DNA of 15,339 nucleotides from Gammaproteobacteria bacterium (GTDB lineage Bacteria > Pseudomonadota > Gammaproteobacteria > Chromatiales > Chromatiaceae). Within the stretch, counting starts at the first letter, position 1; each line of letters begins with the position of its first letter. The DNA lies in assembly GCA_019136395.1 (NCBI GenBank), contig JAGVUH010000669.1, positions 1 through 15,339 of the forward strand, written 5' to 3'. A program made the position numbers and the translations under genes. A model generated the notes under the pieces. It was given only the letters and a program-made list of their open reading frames with translations, did no database searches and had not been told where the DNA came from. This document shows positions 1 to 6,103 of this stretch, in pieces.

Positions 1-803
1 CGCTCCTCGCGGTTGCTGGTCAGCTCGATGATTTGCCCGCCTTTTCGGCAGCCAAGTCTTCTGCCGTCACGGTTGTCGTGGCGGCCGGGAGCAACCCAGA
101 GCCGCGGAAATCGGATCGCTCCGCATCGTCCCAGCCCCTGGATCGCCCCGCCCGGGCTCTGCTGGTCGCCGGGACCCTCTTTCCCCTGGGCTTCTTCGCC
201 CTGGTGGCGGCCTTCAGCCCCGTCCAGCCGAACTGGGCCATCCTTTATTTGTTGACGGCCGTCCCCCTGCTGGCCCCGGTCATGCGCCACGTCCCCAGGG
301 CCATGCTGATCGCGGCCCTGTTCAATCTGCTCCTGGTCAGCTTTTATGTCTTCCATGCCCGCACCGGCCTTCTGCCCTTGCCGGACAAGCAGCAGCGCAT
401 CCTCTACGAGACGCATGGCTTTGAGGCCCTGGCGGGGGAGGTGGCGAACCTCCCCGGACCCCTGTTCGCTGATCGCTACCAACTGGTGGCGATGACGCGC
501 TTCTACGCCCCTGGGCTGGAGATTGGCCAATGGCCGGGCCTGTTCCGGCCCTCGGAGTATCTGCGTGGCCGCCTGCGGCCTGACGTCGACCCGGCGGCGG
601 TGGCCCGGGCGGGGGGCTTCTGGCTGCTGAGCCGCGACCCTTATCGCCCCGGGATTCCGGGTTTTAGCATTGAGGGGCAGCGGCTCCTTTACGATTGCCT
701 GCGGGAGGGCCTGCGTGAGGCCTTGCCCGATCGACCGGCGCCCTGCGCCGCCCCTCTGCATCGCTGGTGGCTTGTCCGCTATGTCCCTGACCCCGCCCCC
801 TGA
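1..803 (+). CDS. Family 39 (ArnT/PMT_2-like) glycosyltransferase, C-terminal part, cut by window start
   Basis: The reading frame is already open at base 3 and no convincing start lies in the window, so this is the 3' end of a longer gene. The first start-like codon, TTG at 33, is probably internal. The visible part begins with a polar, low-complexity stretch (roughly bases 30-155). Hydrophobic membrane segments follow, including a VQPNW motif, which resembles the PxW region of family 39 enzymes. A soluble C-terminal domain follows (PLFADRYQLVA, FYAPGL, RPSEY), like the periplasmic tail of these transferases. Family members move a sugar from a polyprenyl-phosphate carrier to lipid or protein acceptors on the outer face of the inner membrane. 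The catalytic acidic loop would lie upstream of the window. The end overlaps the proposed start of the PAP2 gene by 23 bases, suggesting co-transcription. A second family member lies at 2921-4885. Family assignment is fairly sure; the substrate is unknown. Confidence 0.72.
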   Translation, partial: LLAVAGQLDDLPAFSAAKSSAVTVVVAAGSNPEPRKSDRSASSQPLDRPARALLVAGTLFPLGFFALVAAFSPVQPNWAILYLLTAVPLLAPVMRHVPRAMLIAALFNLLLVSFYVFHARTGLLPLPDKQQRILYETHGFEALAGEVANLPGPLFADRYQLVAMTRFYAPGLEIGQWPGLFRPSEYLRGRLRPDVDPAAVARAGGFWLLSRDPYRPGIPGFSIEGQRLLYDCLREGLREALPDRPAPCAAPLHRWWLVRYVPDPAP

Positions 804-893
804 CGCCGACCGCCGCCGCGAACTCCCTGAAGCTGACCCCCGTAGGAAACCGCCTGAGGTCCCCGGTCGCTCTGGCGTGCCCCTACAGACCCC

Positions 894-936
894 CTCTCCC
901 CAACCCTCCCCCGCCAGAGGGGAGGGAGCGGGAGAG
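894..936. repeat. Large imperfect hairpin, interspersed palindromic-repeat type
   Basis: Outer arms CTCTCCC (894-900) and GGGAGAG (930-936) pair, as do inner arms CCCTCCCC (904-911) and GGGGAGGG (919-926), around a 7-base loop. In frame 1 the element reads TPSPQPSPARGEGAGE. This is a peptide signature often produced when a common proteobacterial intergenic palindromic repeat is translated (recalled, not searched). It sits where intergenic DNA would be expected, between the glycosyltransferase and the PAP2 core. The PAP2 N-terminal tail is therefore probably repeat-derived. Confidence 0.7.
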
Positions 937-1209
937 TCAGCATCTTGCGCCCCCAAGGCCCTCCTAAGTCGCGAGGGATTAGAACAATTACGCTCTGTCT
1001 GGACTATATGGCATGGCCGCCGCTTCCTGAACGCCCCCCGCTGGCTGTGGCTGGCCTTTCTCGGCTGCAGTCTGGTACTGGTCCTGTTCCCGGGGATTGA
1101 TCTGGCCGTCTCGGGTCTTTTCTACACACCCGGGGTGGGCTTTGGCGCCCGTGGGATCTGGTTCGAGCGCCTGGTGCATGAATCCACTTACTGGCTGCTG
1201 ATCCTGGGC

Positions 1210-1220
1210 CAGCCCTGATT
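1210..1220 (+). other. Frameshift point inside the PAP2 gene
   Basis: Frame 1 reads Leu-Gly-Gln-Pro-stop here. Re-reading one base (-1) gives Gln-Ala-Leu-Ile-Ala-Val-Trp-Trp, a natural membrane-helix continuation in the frame that carries the catalytic motifs. No classical X-XXY-YYZ slippery heptamer is present. A one-base deletion, real or artefactual, explains it more simply than programmed frameshifting. Confidence 0.7.
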
Positions 1221-1328
1221 GCCGTCTGGTGGGTCCAAGGGCGTGTTCGGCGCCCGAGCAAGGGGGACTGTCCAAACCTCGGCTCCAGTCCCTCCGAACT
1301 CCGCCCCGATCAGGACTCCAACCTCGAC

Positions 1329-1439
1329 ACCGGCATTGGCCCCGGGACTGGCACTGGCATTGGTACTGGCACTGATATTGGCCCTGGCCCTGGCACTGGT
1401 ACTGATACAGGTATTGGTATTGGCCCTGGCACTGGTACC
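1329..1439 (+). repeat. Degenerate 6-bp tandem repeat encoding a Gly-Thr/Ile/Pro dipeptide run
   Basis: About 18 imperfect hexamers of the type GGY-AYT or GGY-CCT follow one another. In frame 3, the PAP2 catalytic frame, they give 37 residues alternating Gly (sometimes Asp) with Thr, Ile or Pro: TGIGPGTGTGIG, then TGTDIGPGPG, and so on. The run lies in a loop between the first membrane segments and the KX6RP motif, where PAP2 proteins normally have only a short linker. Because the unit is a multiple of 3, gain or loss of units would not change frame. The unbroken frame 3 through the repeat supports it being part of the protein. Confidence 0.8.
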
Positions 1440-1868
1440 AGTTGCGGTCCCAGACCGGACGGCCATATTTTGGGCGGGCGCGACCTGGCCTATCTGCTCC
1501 TGGTCCTGGCACTGGGACCGGGCTTGATCGTCAACGGCCTCCTCAAGGAGCACTGGGGCCGCGCCCGGCCGGTCAACTGCGTGGAATTCGGTGGCAGCCA
1601 AACCTTCACCCCGGCCTTCGTTTTCAGCGATCAGGGGGGCAAATCCTTCAGCTCCGGCCATGCCGCCGGCTCCGCCTACTGGGTGGTGGTCGCCCTGGTC
1701 CTGGCCCGGGGGGGCCGGCGACGCTATTGGCTGGGCCTGGCGGTGGGCTACAGTCTGCTGGTGGCCTGGGCGCGTCTAGCCGCCGGGGGGCATTTCTTCA
1801 GCGACATCCTCATCTCCTGGTTCATCCTCGCCCTGCTGGCCTGGGGGTTGTACAGGCCCTTGCTCTAT

Positions 1869-1896
1869 CCCCACACGCCCCAAGGGCCGTGTGGGG
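1869..1896. repeat. GC-rich stem-loop at the 3' end of the PAP2 gene
   Basis: Arms CCCCACACG (1869-1877) and CGTGTGGGG (1888-1896) are exact reverse complements around a 10-base loop. A pyrimidine stretch (TTTTCTTT) begins about 10 bases after the stem, too far for a textbook intrinsic terminator. It overlaps the last codons of the PAP2 frame, just after the point where the protein's membrane core ends. It could be a weak terminator or a palindromic repeat that has extended the reading frame. Confidence 0.5.
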
Positions 1897-2052
1897 TGGC
1901 TCAACATTTTCTTTCAAAAGCTTTTGTGGGCACTTTCACATGGCTTAGGAACCATGGCACCGGTAACACCGCGAGATGAATCGATGAATCAGGGCATTGA
2001 ATCGCCCAATCAATTGTCCACCTAAGGTGTTATTTCGCGAGATAGTTAACTT

Positions 2053-2058
2053 GAGGAG
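2053..2058 (+). promoter_or_regulatory. Strong Shine-Dalgarno site fixing the GTG start at 2067
   Basis: GAGGAG lies 8 bases before the GTG at 2067. It is the clearest ribosome binding site in the left half of the window and decides the start of the small gene that leads the HNH pair. Confidence 0.75.
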
Positions 2059-2066
2059 AAAAGATC

Positions 2067-2468
2067 GTGACCACTATTACCCTCGACTTACCCGATGCCT
2101 TGGTGCAACGTGCCGGCCAGGCGGCGCGTGTTATGCATAGAACCCTGCCGGAAGTCCTGACCGTCATGCTTCAGGGCGCCTTGCCCGCTTTGGATGACGT
2201 TCCTCCCCAATTGCAGGCCGAACTTCTGGAGATGACCTGGCTCGACGATCAGTCACTCTTGAAAATTGCCAAGGAGAGCATGTCCCCCCAAGAACAAGCA
2301 CAACTAGCCAAACTCAGCGTGAAGGCTGATCTTGGCCCGGATGAACAAGCGATGCTTGAGTCCTTGCGCGCCCACTATGGTGAACTGACCTTACGCAAGG
2401 CACGCGCCCTTGCCCTGATGAGTGTGCGCAGTGGGAAGGGATTGTTGGGGGCAAAACGGGCGAACTGA
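2067..2468 (+). CDS. Small ribbon-helix-helix-like hypothetical protein paired with an HNH nuclease
   Basis: A 133-residue soluble protein. The N-terminus TITLDLPDALVQRA, then TLPEVLTVMLQGAL, looks like a short beta strand followed by two helices, the layout of ribbon-helix-helix DNA-binding proteins and many antitoxins. This is a visual match, not a profile hit. The remainder is helical and charged, with MSPQEQAQLAKLSV followed by LGPDEQAMLESLR, which look like two related helical units, and a basic C-terminus. The GTG start is set by the GAGGAG site. Its TGA overlaps the ATG of the HNH gene by one base (TGATG), so the two are translationally coupled. I recall similar small protein plus HNH pairs in cyanobacteria and purple sulfur bacteria, but could not check. 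Function is unproven; antitoxin or regulator of the nuclease is one possibility. Confidence 0.75.
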   Translation: MTTITLDLPDALVQRAGQAARVMHRTLPEVLTVMLQGALPALDDVPPQLQAELLEMTWLDDQSLLKIAKESMSPQEQAQLAKLSVKADLGPDEQAMLESLRAHYGELTLRKARALALMSVRSGKGLLGAKRAN

Positions 2469-2896
2469 TGCCCAGTCAGATTTCTAGGACCCTGCGAGAC
2501 CGGGTGGCGGCGCAGGCGGGTCACCGTTGCGGCTATTGTCTGACCGATCAGCGGGTCAGCGGCGCGCAAATGCAGGTGGAACATATCATCCCCAGGGCCG
2601 CTGGCGGTACATCGGAGGTAGAGAACCTGTGGCTGTCTTGCGCTTGGTGCAATAGTTACAAAGGTACCAAGTTTTCGGGCCGAGATTCGATCACCGGGTT
2701 GGAGGTGCCACTATTTAACCCGCGTACCCAGGCATGGAAGGATCATTTCAAGTGGGATGAAGAAGGTGTTCATATCCGTGGCCTGACCCCGATTGGGCGG
2801 GTGGCCGTCGATGTCCTGCAACTCAACAATGCCTTCATCGTACCCGCCCGGCGGCTCTGGGTGATTGCCGGATGGCATCCACCCCAATTCCTTTGA
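2468..2896 (+). CDS. HNH endonuclease
   Basis: A 142-residue protein with a classic zinc-supported HNH core. C21 and C24 (CGYC) and C58 and C61 (CAWC) would hold the structural zinc. EHIIP carries the catalytic His39, ENLWLSC carries Asn53, and CNSYKG gives Asn62 and Lys65 at the third position. HNH nucleases cut or nick DNA using a single divalent metal; family members serve in restriction, phage defence, homing and toxin roles. The C-terminal half (PLFNPRTQAWKDHF, later LNNAFIVPARR) matches the layout I recall for small stand-alone HNH proteins, not an obvious fusion. It starts within the stop of the upstream gene and ends 24 bases before the next glycosyltransferase. No methylase or homing-intron context is seen. 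The nuclease fold is confident; the biological role is open. Confidence 0.88.
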   Translation: MPSQISRTLRDRVAAQAGHRCGYCLTDQRVSGAQMQVEHIIPRAAGGTSEVENLWLSCAWCNSYKGTKFSGRDSITGLEVPLFNPRTQAWKDHFKWDEEGVHIRGLTPIGRVAVDVLQLNNAFIVPARRLWVIAGWHPPQFL

Positions 2897-2920
2897 TTTC
2901 ATATAAGTTGTTCGGTTGCC

Positions 2921-4885
2921 ATGCCCACCCCCGTATCCAAGCCGTTAGGCATTGACTTTCCCCATCCGGAGCGGGTGGTCCTGGCCCTGATCGGGTTCTT
3001 CCTGGTTTTTCGTCTGCTGATCGCCGCGACCCTGGGGCTGGGGGTCGACGAGACCTATACCCTGGCCAGCGCGCGTGACCTGTCGCTGTCCTATTTCGAT
3101 CACCCGCCGCTGCATTACTGGCTCATTCACTTCACGACGCCCTGGCTGGGGGAGGGGCGGGCGGCGCGACTGCCCTTCGTATTGCTTTTTGCCGGGACCT
3201 CCTGGCTGCTCTTCGCCCTGACTCGGCACCTCTTCGGGGCGCAGGCCGGGGTCTGGGCGGTGCTGGCCCTCAACCTGTCGGCCTTCTACACCTTATCCGG
3301 CGGGGGGCTGGTGCCGGATGGGCCCTTGCAGTTCTGTCTGTTGGCCGCTGCCCTTATCGTGGCGAAGGGGCTGTTTCCCCATGCCGGAGTTTCCGCGCTT
3401 TCCGCGCTCCACACTGAACCGGTGATTCCTGCCAGACCCGCGGGGTCTGCCGACGGAGACCGACCGGCCGAGGTGGATGAGGCCAAAAATACCCCGAACC
3501 CTGGGGTTCTCACCCGCCCTGTGGCACGATTTGATCCCATTCATCCTCCCGGTTCTCCCCCTCACACTCCGCCTCCCTCGTCCTGGCTGACCTGGACCCT
3601 GGCCGGCCTCTGGCTCGGTCTGGCGGGCCTCTCCAAGTACCATGCCGTCCTCTTTGCCCTGGGGCTGGTGGTGTTTCTCCTCACCTTGCCCCAACGGCGG
3701 GCCCTCCTGCGCCACCCGGCACCCTGGCTGGGGGCACTGATTGCCCTGGTCATCGTCTCGCCAGCCCTGATCTGGAATGCCCAGCACGAGTGGGTCTCCC
3801 TGGCCTTCCAATCGGGGCGGGGTCTGCCCCAAGGGCTCCGCGTTGACCAGGTGCTGGCCAACATCGCCGGTCAGATGGCCTGGATCTTGCCCTGGGTCTT
3901 CATCCCCCTGGCCATCGCCGCCTGGGGCGCCCTTCGTCGTGGCCGTGGCGCCGAGCGCTCCTGGTTTCTGCTCTGCCTGGCCCTCCCCACCCTGGCCATC
4001 TTTACCCTGGTACCGCTCTGGGGGAGTCGTGGCCTACCCCATTGGCAGATGCCAGGCTGGCTGATGCTCTATCCCTTGCTCGGGGCCTGGCTGGCGGCGG
4101 CCACCCCCCGGGCCACCTGGCCCCGACGCTGGGCCCTGGCCTCGGGGGCGGCCCTGATCGGACTGGTCTTCCTAGCGGTCGGCCATGCCGCCACCGGCCT
4201 GGGACGGGTCTGGTTCCCGGGGCTCCTGGCCAAGGACCCCACCCTGGAGGCCCTGGAGTGGACCTCCCTACGCCCGGAACTCCAGGCCCGGGGGCTGCTC
4301 GATCATCCCGGCCTCTTCGTCCTGGCCCCCCATTGGATCACGGGCGGCAAACTCGACCATGGCCTTGGCGGCGCCCTGCCGGTGGTGGTCTTCGGTCCCG
4401 ACCAGCGCCACTTCGCCTTCCGCCAGGACCTGGGGCTTCTGGTCGGCCGGGATGCCCTCATCATGGGTCCGGAGGCGCAGGTTACCCGGGTCCTGCCGGC
4501 CCTGGCTGACTATTTCGACCACCTGGAGGAGTTGCCCCCCCTGACCCTGGGTCGGGGTGGCAGGCCGGAAGTCGCGCTTCGCCTTTTCCTAGGCCAGCGA
4601 TTGCGCCAGCCGACGCCGGCGGCATACGGTCTGGTGGTCGAACGCCAACGGACCCCGGGTACGCTGCCCACGGCAGCCGATACTCTGCCCACGGCGTCCG
4701 GGACGCAGTCCATGACAGCCGAGACCCCACCAACGGCGCTCAGATCACGGTCCATGGCAGCCGATACCCCGTCAACGGTGCTCGGGTCGCTGCCCACGAC
4801 AGTCGATACCCATCCCCAGGCACCGAATACGCAGCCCTCGGTACCCGCTACCCAGCCCGCAGCACCTACTTCCCACCAAGAGTGA
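2921..4885 (+). CDS. Family 39 (ArnT/PMT_2-like) glycosyltransferase with repeat tail
   Basis: A 654-residue integral membrane protein. The first periplasmic loop has GVDETYT (Asp43-Glu44, the expected catalytic acidic pair) and SYFDHPPLHYW (58-67), typical of PMT_2/ArnT-like enzymes. Later come VPDGPLQF (131-138) and GLSKYH (236-241). Many hydrophobic helices follow, then HWQMPGW and a soluble C-terminal domain (about 435-570). Members transfer sugars from polyprenyl-phosphate donors on the periplasmic side; donor and acceptor here are unknown. Two oddities: a polar Pro-rich insertion at about residues 155-222 in a loop, and a tail from about 575 ending in ten 7-residue repeats. No clear Shine-Dalgarno precedes the ATG. 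SppA follows after 7 bases, so the two probably share a transcript. The partial homologue at 1-803 suggests this pair of transferases once flanked only the PAP2 gene, before the HNH pair entered. Confidence 0.88.
   Translation: MPTPVSKPLGIDFPHPERVVLALIGFFLVFRLLIAATLGLGVDETYTLASARDLSLSYFDHPPLHYWLIHFTTPWLGEGRAARLPFVLLFAGTSWLLFALTRHLFGAQAGVWAVLALNLSAFYTLSGGGLVPDGPLQFCLLAAALIVAKGLFPHAGVSALSALHTEPVIPARPAGSADGDRPAEVDEAKNTPNPGVLTRPVARFDPIHPPGSPPHTPPPSSWLTWTLAGLWLGLAGLSKYHAVLFALGLVVFLLTLPQRRALLRHPAPWLGALIALVIVSPALIWNAQHEWVSLAFQSGRGLPQGLRVDQVLANIAGQMAWILPWVFIPLAIAAWGALRRGRGAERSWFLLCLALPTLAIFTLVPLWGSRGLPHWQMPGWLMLYPLLGAWLAAATPRATWPRRWALASGAALIGLVFLAVGHAATGLGRVWFPGLLAKDPTLEALEWTSLRPELQARGLLDHPGLFVLAPHWITGGKLDHGLGGALPVVVFGPDQRHFAFRQDLGLLVGRDALIMGPEAQVTRVLPALADYFDHLEELPPLTLGRGGRPEVALRLFLGQRLRQPTPAAYGLVVERQRTPGTLPTAADTLPTASGTQSMTAETPPTALRSRSMAADTPSTVLGSLPTTVDTHPQAPNTQPSVPATQPAAPTSHQE
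3383..3586 (+). other. In-frame low-complexity insertion in the glycosyltransferase, with inverted repeats
   Basis: Residues about 155-222 interrupt two membrane helices with a polar, Pro-rich stretch that has no counterpart in the family as I know it. The DNA carries a tight hairpin (CAGACCC at 3433-3439 and GGGTCTG at 3443-3449), a second one (ACCCC at 3491-3495 and GGGGT at 3503-3507), and a short direct repeat (TTTCCGCGC twice, near 3390-3407). This may be an inserted palindromic element that kept the frame open. Confidence 0.5.
4664..4873 (+). repeat. 21-bp tandem repeat, ten units, encoding heptapeptides
   Basis: The last 70 residues before the final HQE divide exactly into ten 7-residue units: LPTAADT, LPTASGT, QSMTAET, PPTALRS, RSMAADT, PSTVLGS, LPTTVDT, HPQAPNT, QPSVPAT, QPAAPTS. 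Thr or Ser ends every unit. The first units are most alike at DNA level and the last three drift to Gln/Pro. The tail is hydrophilic and Thr/Pro/Ala-rich, consistent with a disordered tail following the soluble C-terminal domain. Confidence 0.85.
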
Positions 4886-4892
4886 GAACGAG

Positions 4893-5879
4893 ATGAACCT
4901 GAAATTCTGGAAAAAAAAGCCATTTCAAGGCCCCGGACCCGGCGAGCCAGGCTGGGAACAGGGCCTGGTGGAGCGGGTGGTGACCGAGGGCCTGCGGGAG
5001 CAGCGGCGTAGCCGCCGCTGGGGCCTGGCCTTCAAGCTGCTGACCTTTGCCTACCTCTTCTCCCTGCTGGGGCTGTTCTGGGAGGACAAGGTCGTGGAGG
5101 GCCTGACCCCCGCCGAGAAACACACGGCGGTGATCGATATCAAGGGCGTCATCGCCGCGGGGACCCCCGCCAGTGCCACCGAGGTCATCGCCGCCCTCGA
5201 CAAGGCCTATAAGGATAAGAACACCAAGGGCATCATCCTGCGCATCAACACCCCCGGTGGCAGCCCGGTTCAGGCGGGCCAGATCAACGACGAGATCCGC
5301 CGACTGCGGGAGAAGCACAAGGACATCCCCGTCCATGCCGTGGTCGCCGATCTGTGCGCCTCCGGGGGCTACTACGTGGCAGTGGCGGCGGAGGCGATCC
5401 ATGTCGACAAGGCCAGCCTCATCGGCTCCATCGGGGTGCGCCTGGACGCCTTCGGTTTCGAGGAGGCCATGAGGGACCTGGGCATCGAACGTCGGCTGCT
5501 CACCGCGGGCGCCAACAAGGGGATTCTGGATCCCTTCTCCCCCATGACCGAGGAGCAGAAGCAATTCCTTCAGGGCCAACTCGATCAGTTACACCAGCAA
5601 TTCATCGCCGAGGTGCGGGAAGGACGGGGCGACAAGCTCACGGGCGGTGAGGAGCTCTTCAGCGGTCTCTTCTGGAATGGCGCCGAGAGCCTCAAGCTGG
5701 GGCTGGCGGACCAACTCGGCAGCCCGGAATCCGTGGCCCGGGATGTCATCGGCGCGGACAAGCTAGTCGAGTTCACCGCCAAGAAGGACCTCTTCGAGCG
5801 GCTCGCCGACCGGGTAGGCACGGCCATGGCCAACGGCCTGCTGGCGGTGATGGGGTCTGGCTATGCCCAGGTCCGGTGA
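4893..5879 (+). CDS. sppA: Signal peptide peptidase, SppA/S49 family
   Basis: A 328-residue protein with a basic N-terminus (KFWKKKP, then RRSRRW) and one membrane anchor at about 44-63. The S49 domain begins near residue 78 (AVIDIKGVI). ILRINTPGGSP (115-124) is the oxyanion-region motif. ADLCASGGYY carries the nucleophile Ser157, and TAGANKGILDPF carries the general base Lys209. The 52-residue Ser-Lys spacing is the one I recall for the short SppA type of Bacillus. The short length excludes the double-domain E. coli SppA. It cleaves leftover signal peptides within or at the inner membrane. It starts 7 bases after the glycosyltransferase stop, so it is probably co-transcribed. All catalytic residues look intact. 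Confidence 0.92.
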   Translation: MNLKFWKKKPFQGPGPGEPGWEQGLVERVVTEGLREQRRSRRWGLAFKLLTFAYLFSLLGLFWEDKVVEGLTPAEKHTAVIDIKGVIAAGTPASATEVIAALDKAYKDKNTKGIILRINTPGGSPVQAGQINDEIRRLREKHKDIPVHAVVADLCASGGYYVAVAAEAIHVDKASLIGSIGVRLDAFGFEEAMRDLGIERRLLTAGANKGILDPFSPMTEEQKQFLQGQLDQLHQQFIAEVREGRGDKLTGGEELFSGLFWNGAESLKLGLADQLGSPESVARDVIGADKLVEFTAKKDLFERLADRVGTAMANGLLAVMGSGYAQVR

Positions 5880-5904
5880 TTTCCCCGCCTCGTCAATTGC
5901 CCCG

Positions 5905-5922
5905 CGCCCCAGACCAGGGGCG
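5905..5922. terminator. GC-rich hairpin after sppA, possible transcript end
   Basis: Arms CGCCCC and GGGGCG pair perfectly around the loop AGACCA, 25 bases after the sppA stop. No T-tract follows. It may mark the 3' end of the glycosyltransferase-sppA transcript or simply protect it, but it is not a textbook intrinsic terminator. Confidence 0.35.
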
Positions 5923-5966
5923 GTGGTTGGACATGGCTTGCCCCTCATGATGGTTAGGCGGCGAGC

Positions 5967-5979
5967 TGACAATATGTCA
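5967..5979. promoter_or_regulatory. Inverted repeat TGACA-ATA-TGTCA, possible operator
   Basis: Five-base arms around a 3-base centre, in the 224-base gap between sppA and the large c-di-GMP gene. CTGACA at 5966-5971 also resembles a -35 box (5 of 6), but no good -10 follows at 16-18 bases. The site could bind a dimeric regulator of the gene at 6104. Apart from this, the palindrome at 6010-6025 and the hairpin at 5905-5922, the gap shows nothing recognisable. Confidence 0.35.
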
Positions 5980-6009
5980 TGTTTTCGCCTGATGGCTTGA
6001 TTGATAGTG

Positions 6010-6025
6010 TCCAGTCGCGACTGGA
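6010..6025. promoter_or_regulatory. Perfect 16-bp palindrome upstream of the PAS-GGDEF-EAL-CZB gene
   Basis: TCCAGTCGCGACTGGA equals its own reverse complement. It lies about 80 bases before the GTG start at 6104, in non-coding DNA. The position and symmetry suit a dimeric transcription factor site. The regulator is unknown. Confidence 0.45.
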
Positions 6026-6103
6026 TTCCGAATATTCCCGCCATGTTTACCCGCAAAGGCATCAGGGGGTGGATGACCCCGCTCTTGATTTGATCGAGCG
6101 CCC

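Larger units (their letters stand above)
781..1979 (+). pseudogene. PAP2-superfamily membrane phosphatase, broken by a -1 frameshift
   Basis: Two frames together make one PAP2 phosphatase. Frame 1 (ATG at 781 to TGA at 1216-1218) gives an N-terminal tail and a first membrane segment (WLWLAFLGCSLVLVLF). It then reads LAVSGLFYTPGVGF and HESTYWLLILGQ. Shifting by -1 at about 1212 continues naturally as ALIAVWWVQGRV in frame 3, which stays open to 1979. The catalytic motifs lie in the second half: KEHWGRARP (bases 1545-1571, KX6RP), SSGH (1650-1661), and an R-X5-H-X3-D motif (Arg at 1773, His 1791, Asp 1803). These enzymes dephosphorylate lipid phosphates or pyrophosphates in the membrane; the FYTPGVGF region resembles the COG3907 group. 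Oddities: the first about 55 residues are not PAP2-like and include a palindromic repeat; a dipeptide repeat sits in the loop before the catalytic motifs; the last about 35 residues may also be an extension. No good ribosome binding site precedes 781. It could be a true pseudogene, a recoded gene or a sequencing error. Confidence 0.75.

Noticed and set aside
1210..1220. Programmed -1 ribosomal frameshift in PAP2
   Set aside because: No slippery heptamer and no obvious downstream pseudoknot; a one-base deletion or sequencing error is simpler.
1329..1439. CRISPR-like array or phase-variable repeat
   Set aside because: Units are 6 bp and degenerate with no spacers; the period is a multiple of 3, so length change would not switch the frame.
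1975..1990. Tandem direct repeat GATGAATC twice at the PAP2 stop
   Set aside because: Too short and isolated to be called an attachment site or target duplication; no partner at the other end of the HNH pair was found.
2898..2920. Promoter (TATAAG at 2902-2907) for the second glycosyltransferase
   Set aside because: No -35 box at an acceptable distance.
4866..5579. Antisense open frame opposite sppA
   Set aside because: The SppA frame has an intact catalytic Ser and Lys; the antisense frame matches nothing.
5880..6103. Possible transposase or other gene remnant between sppA and the PAS gene, on the - strand
   Set aside because: The peptide looked loosely protein-like but has no recognisable motif, terminal repeats or start signal; left as intergenic.
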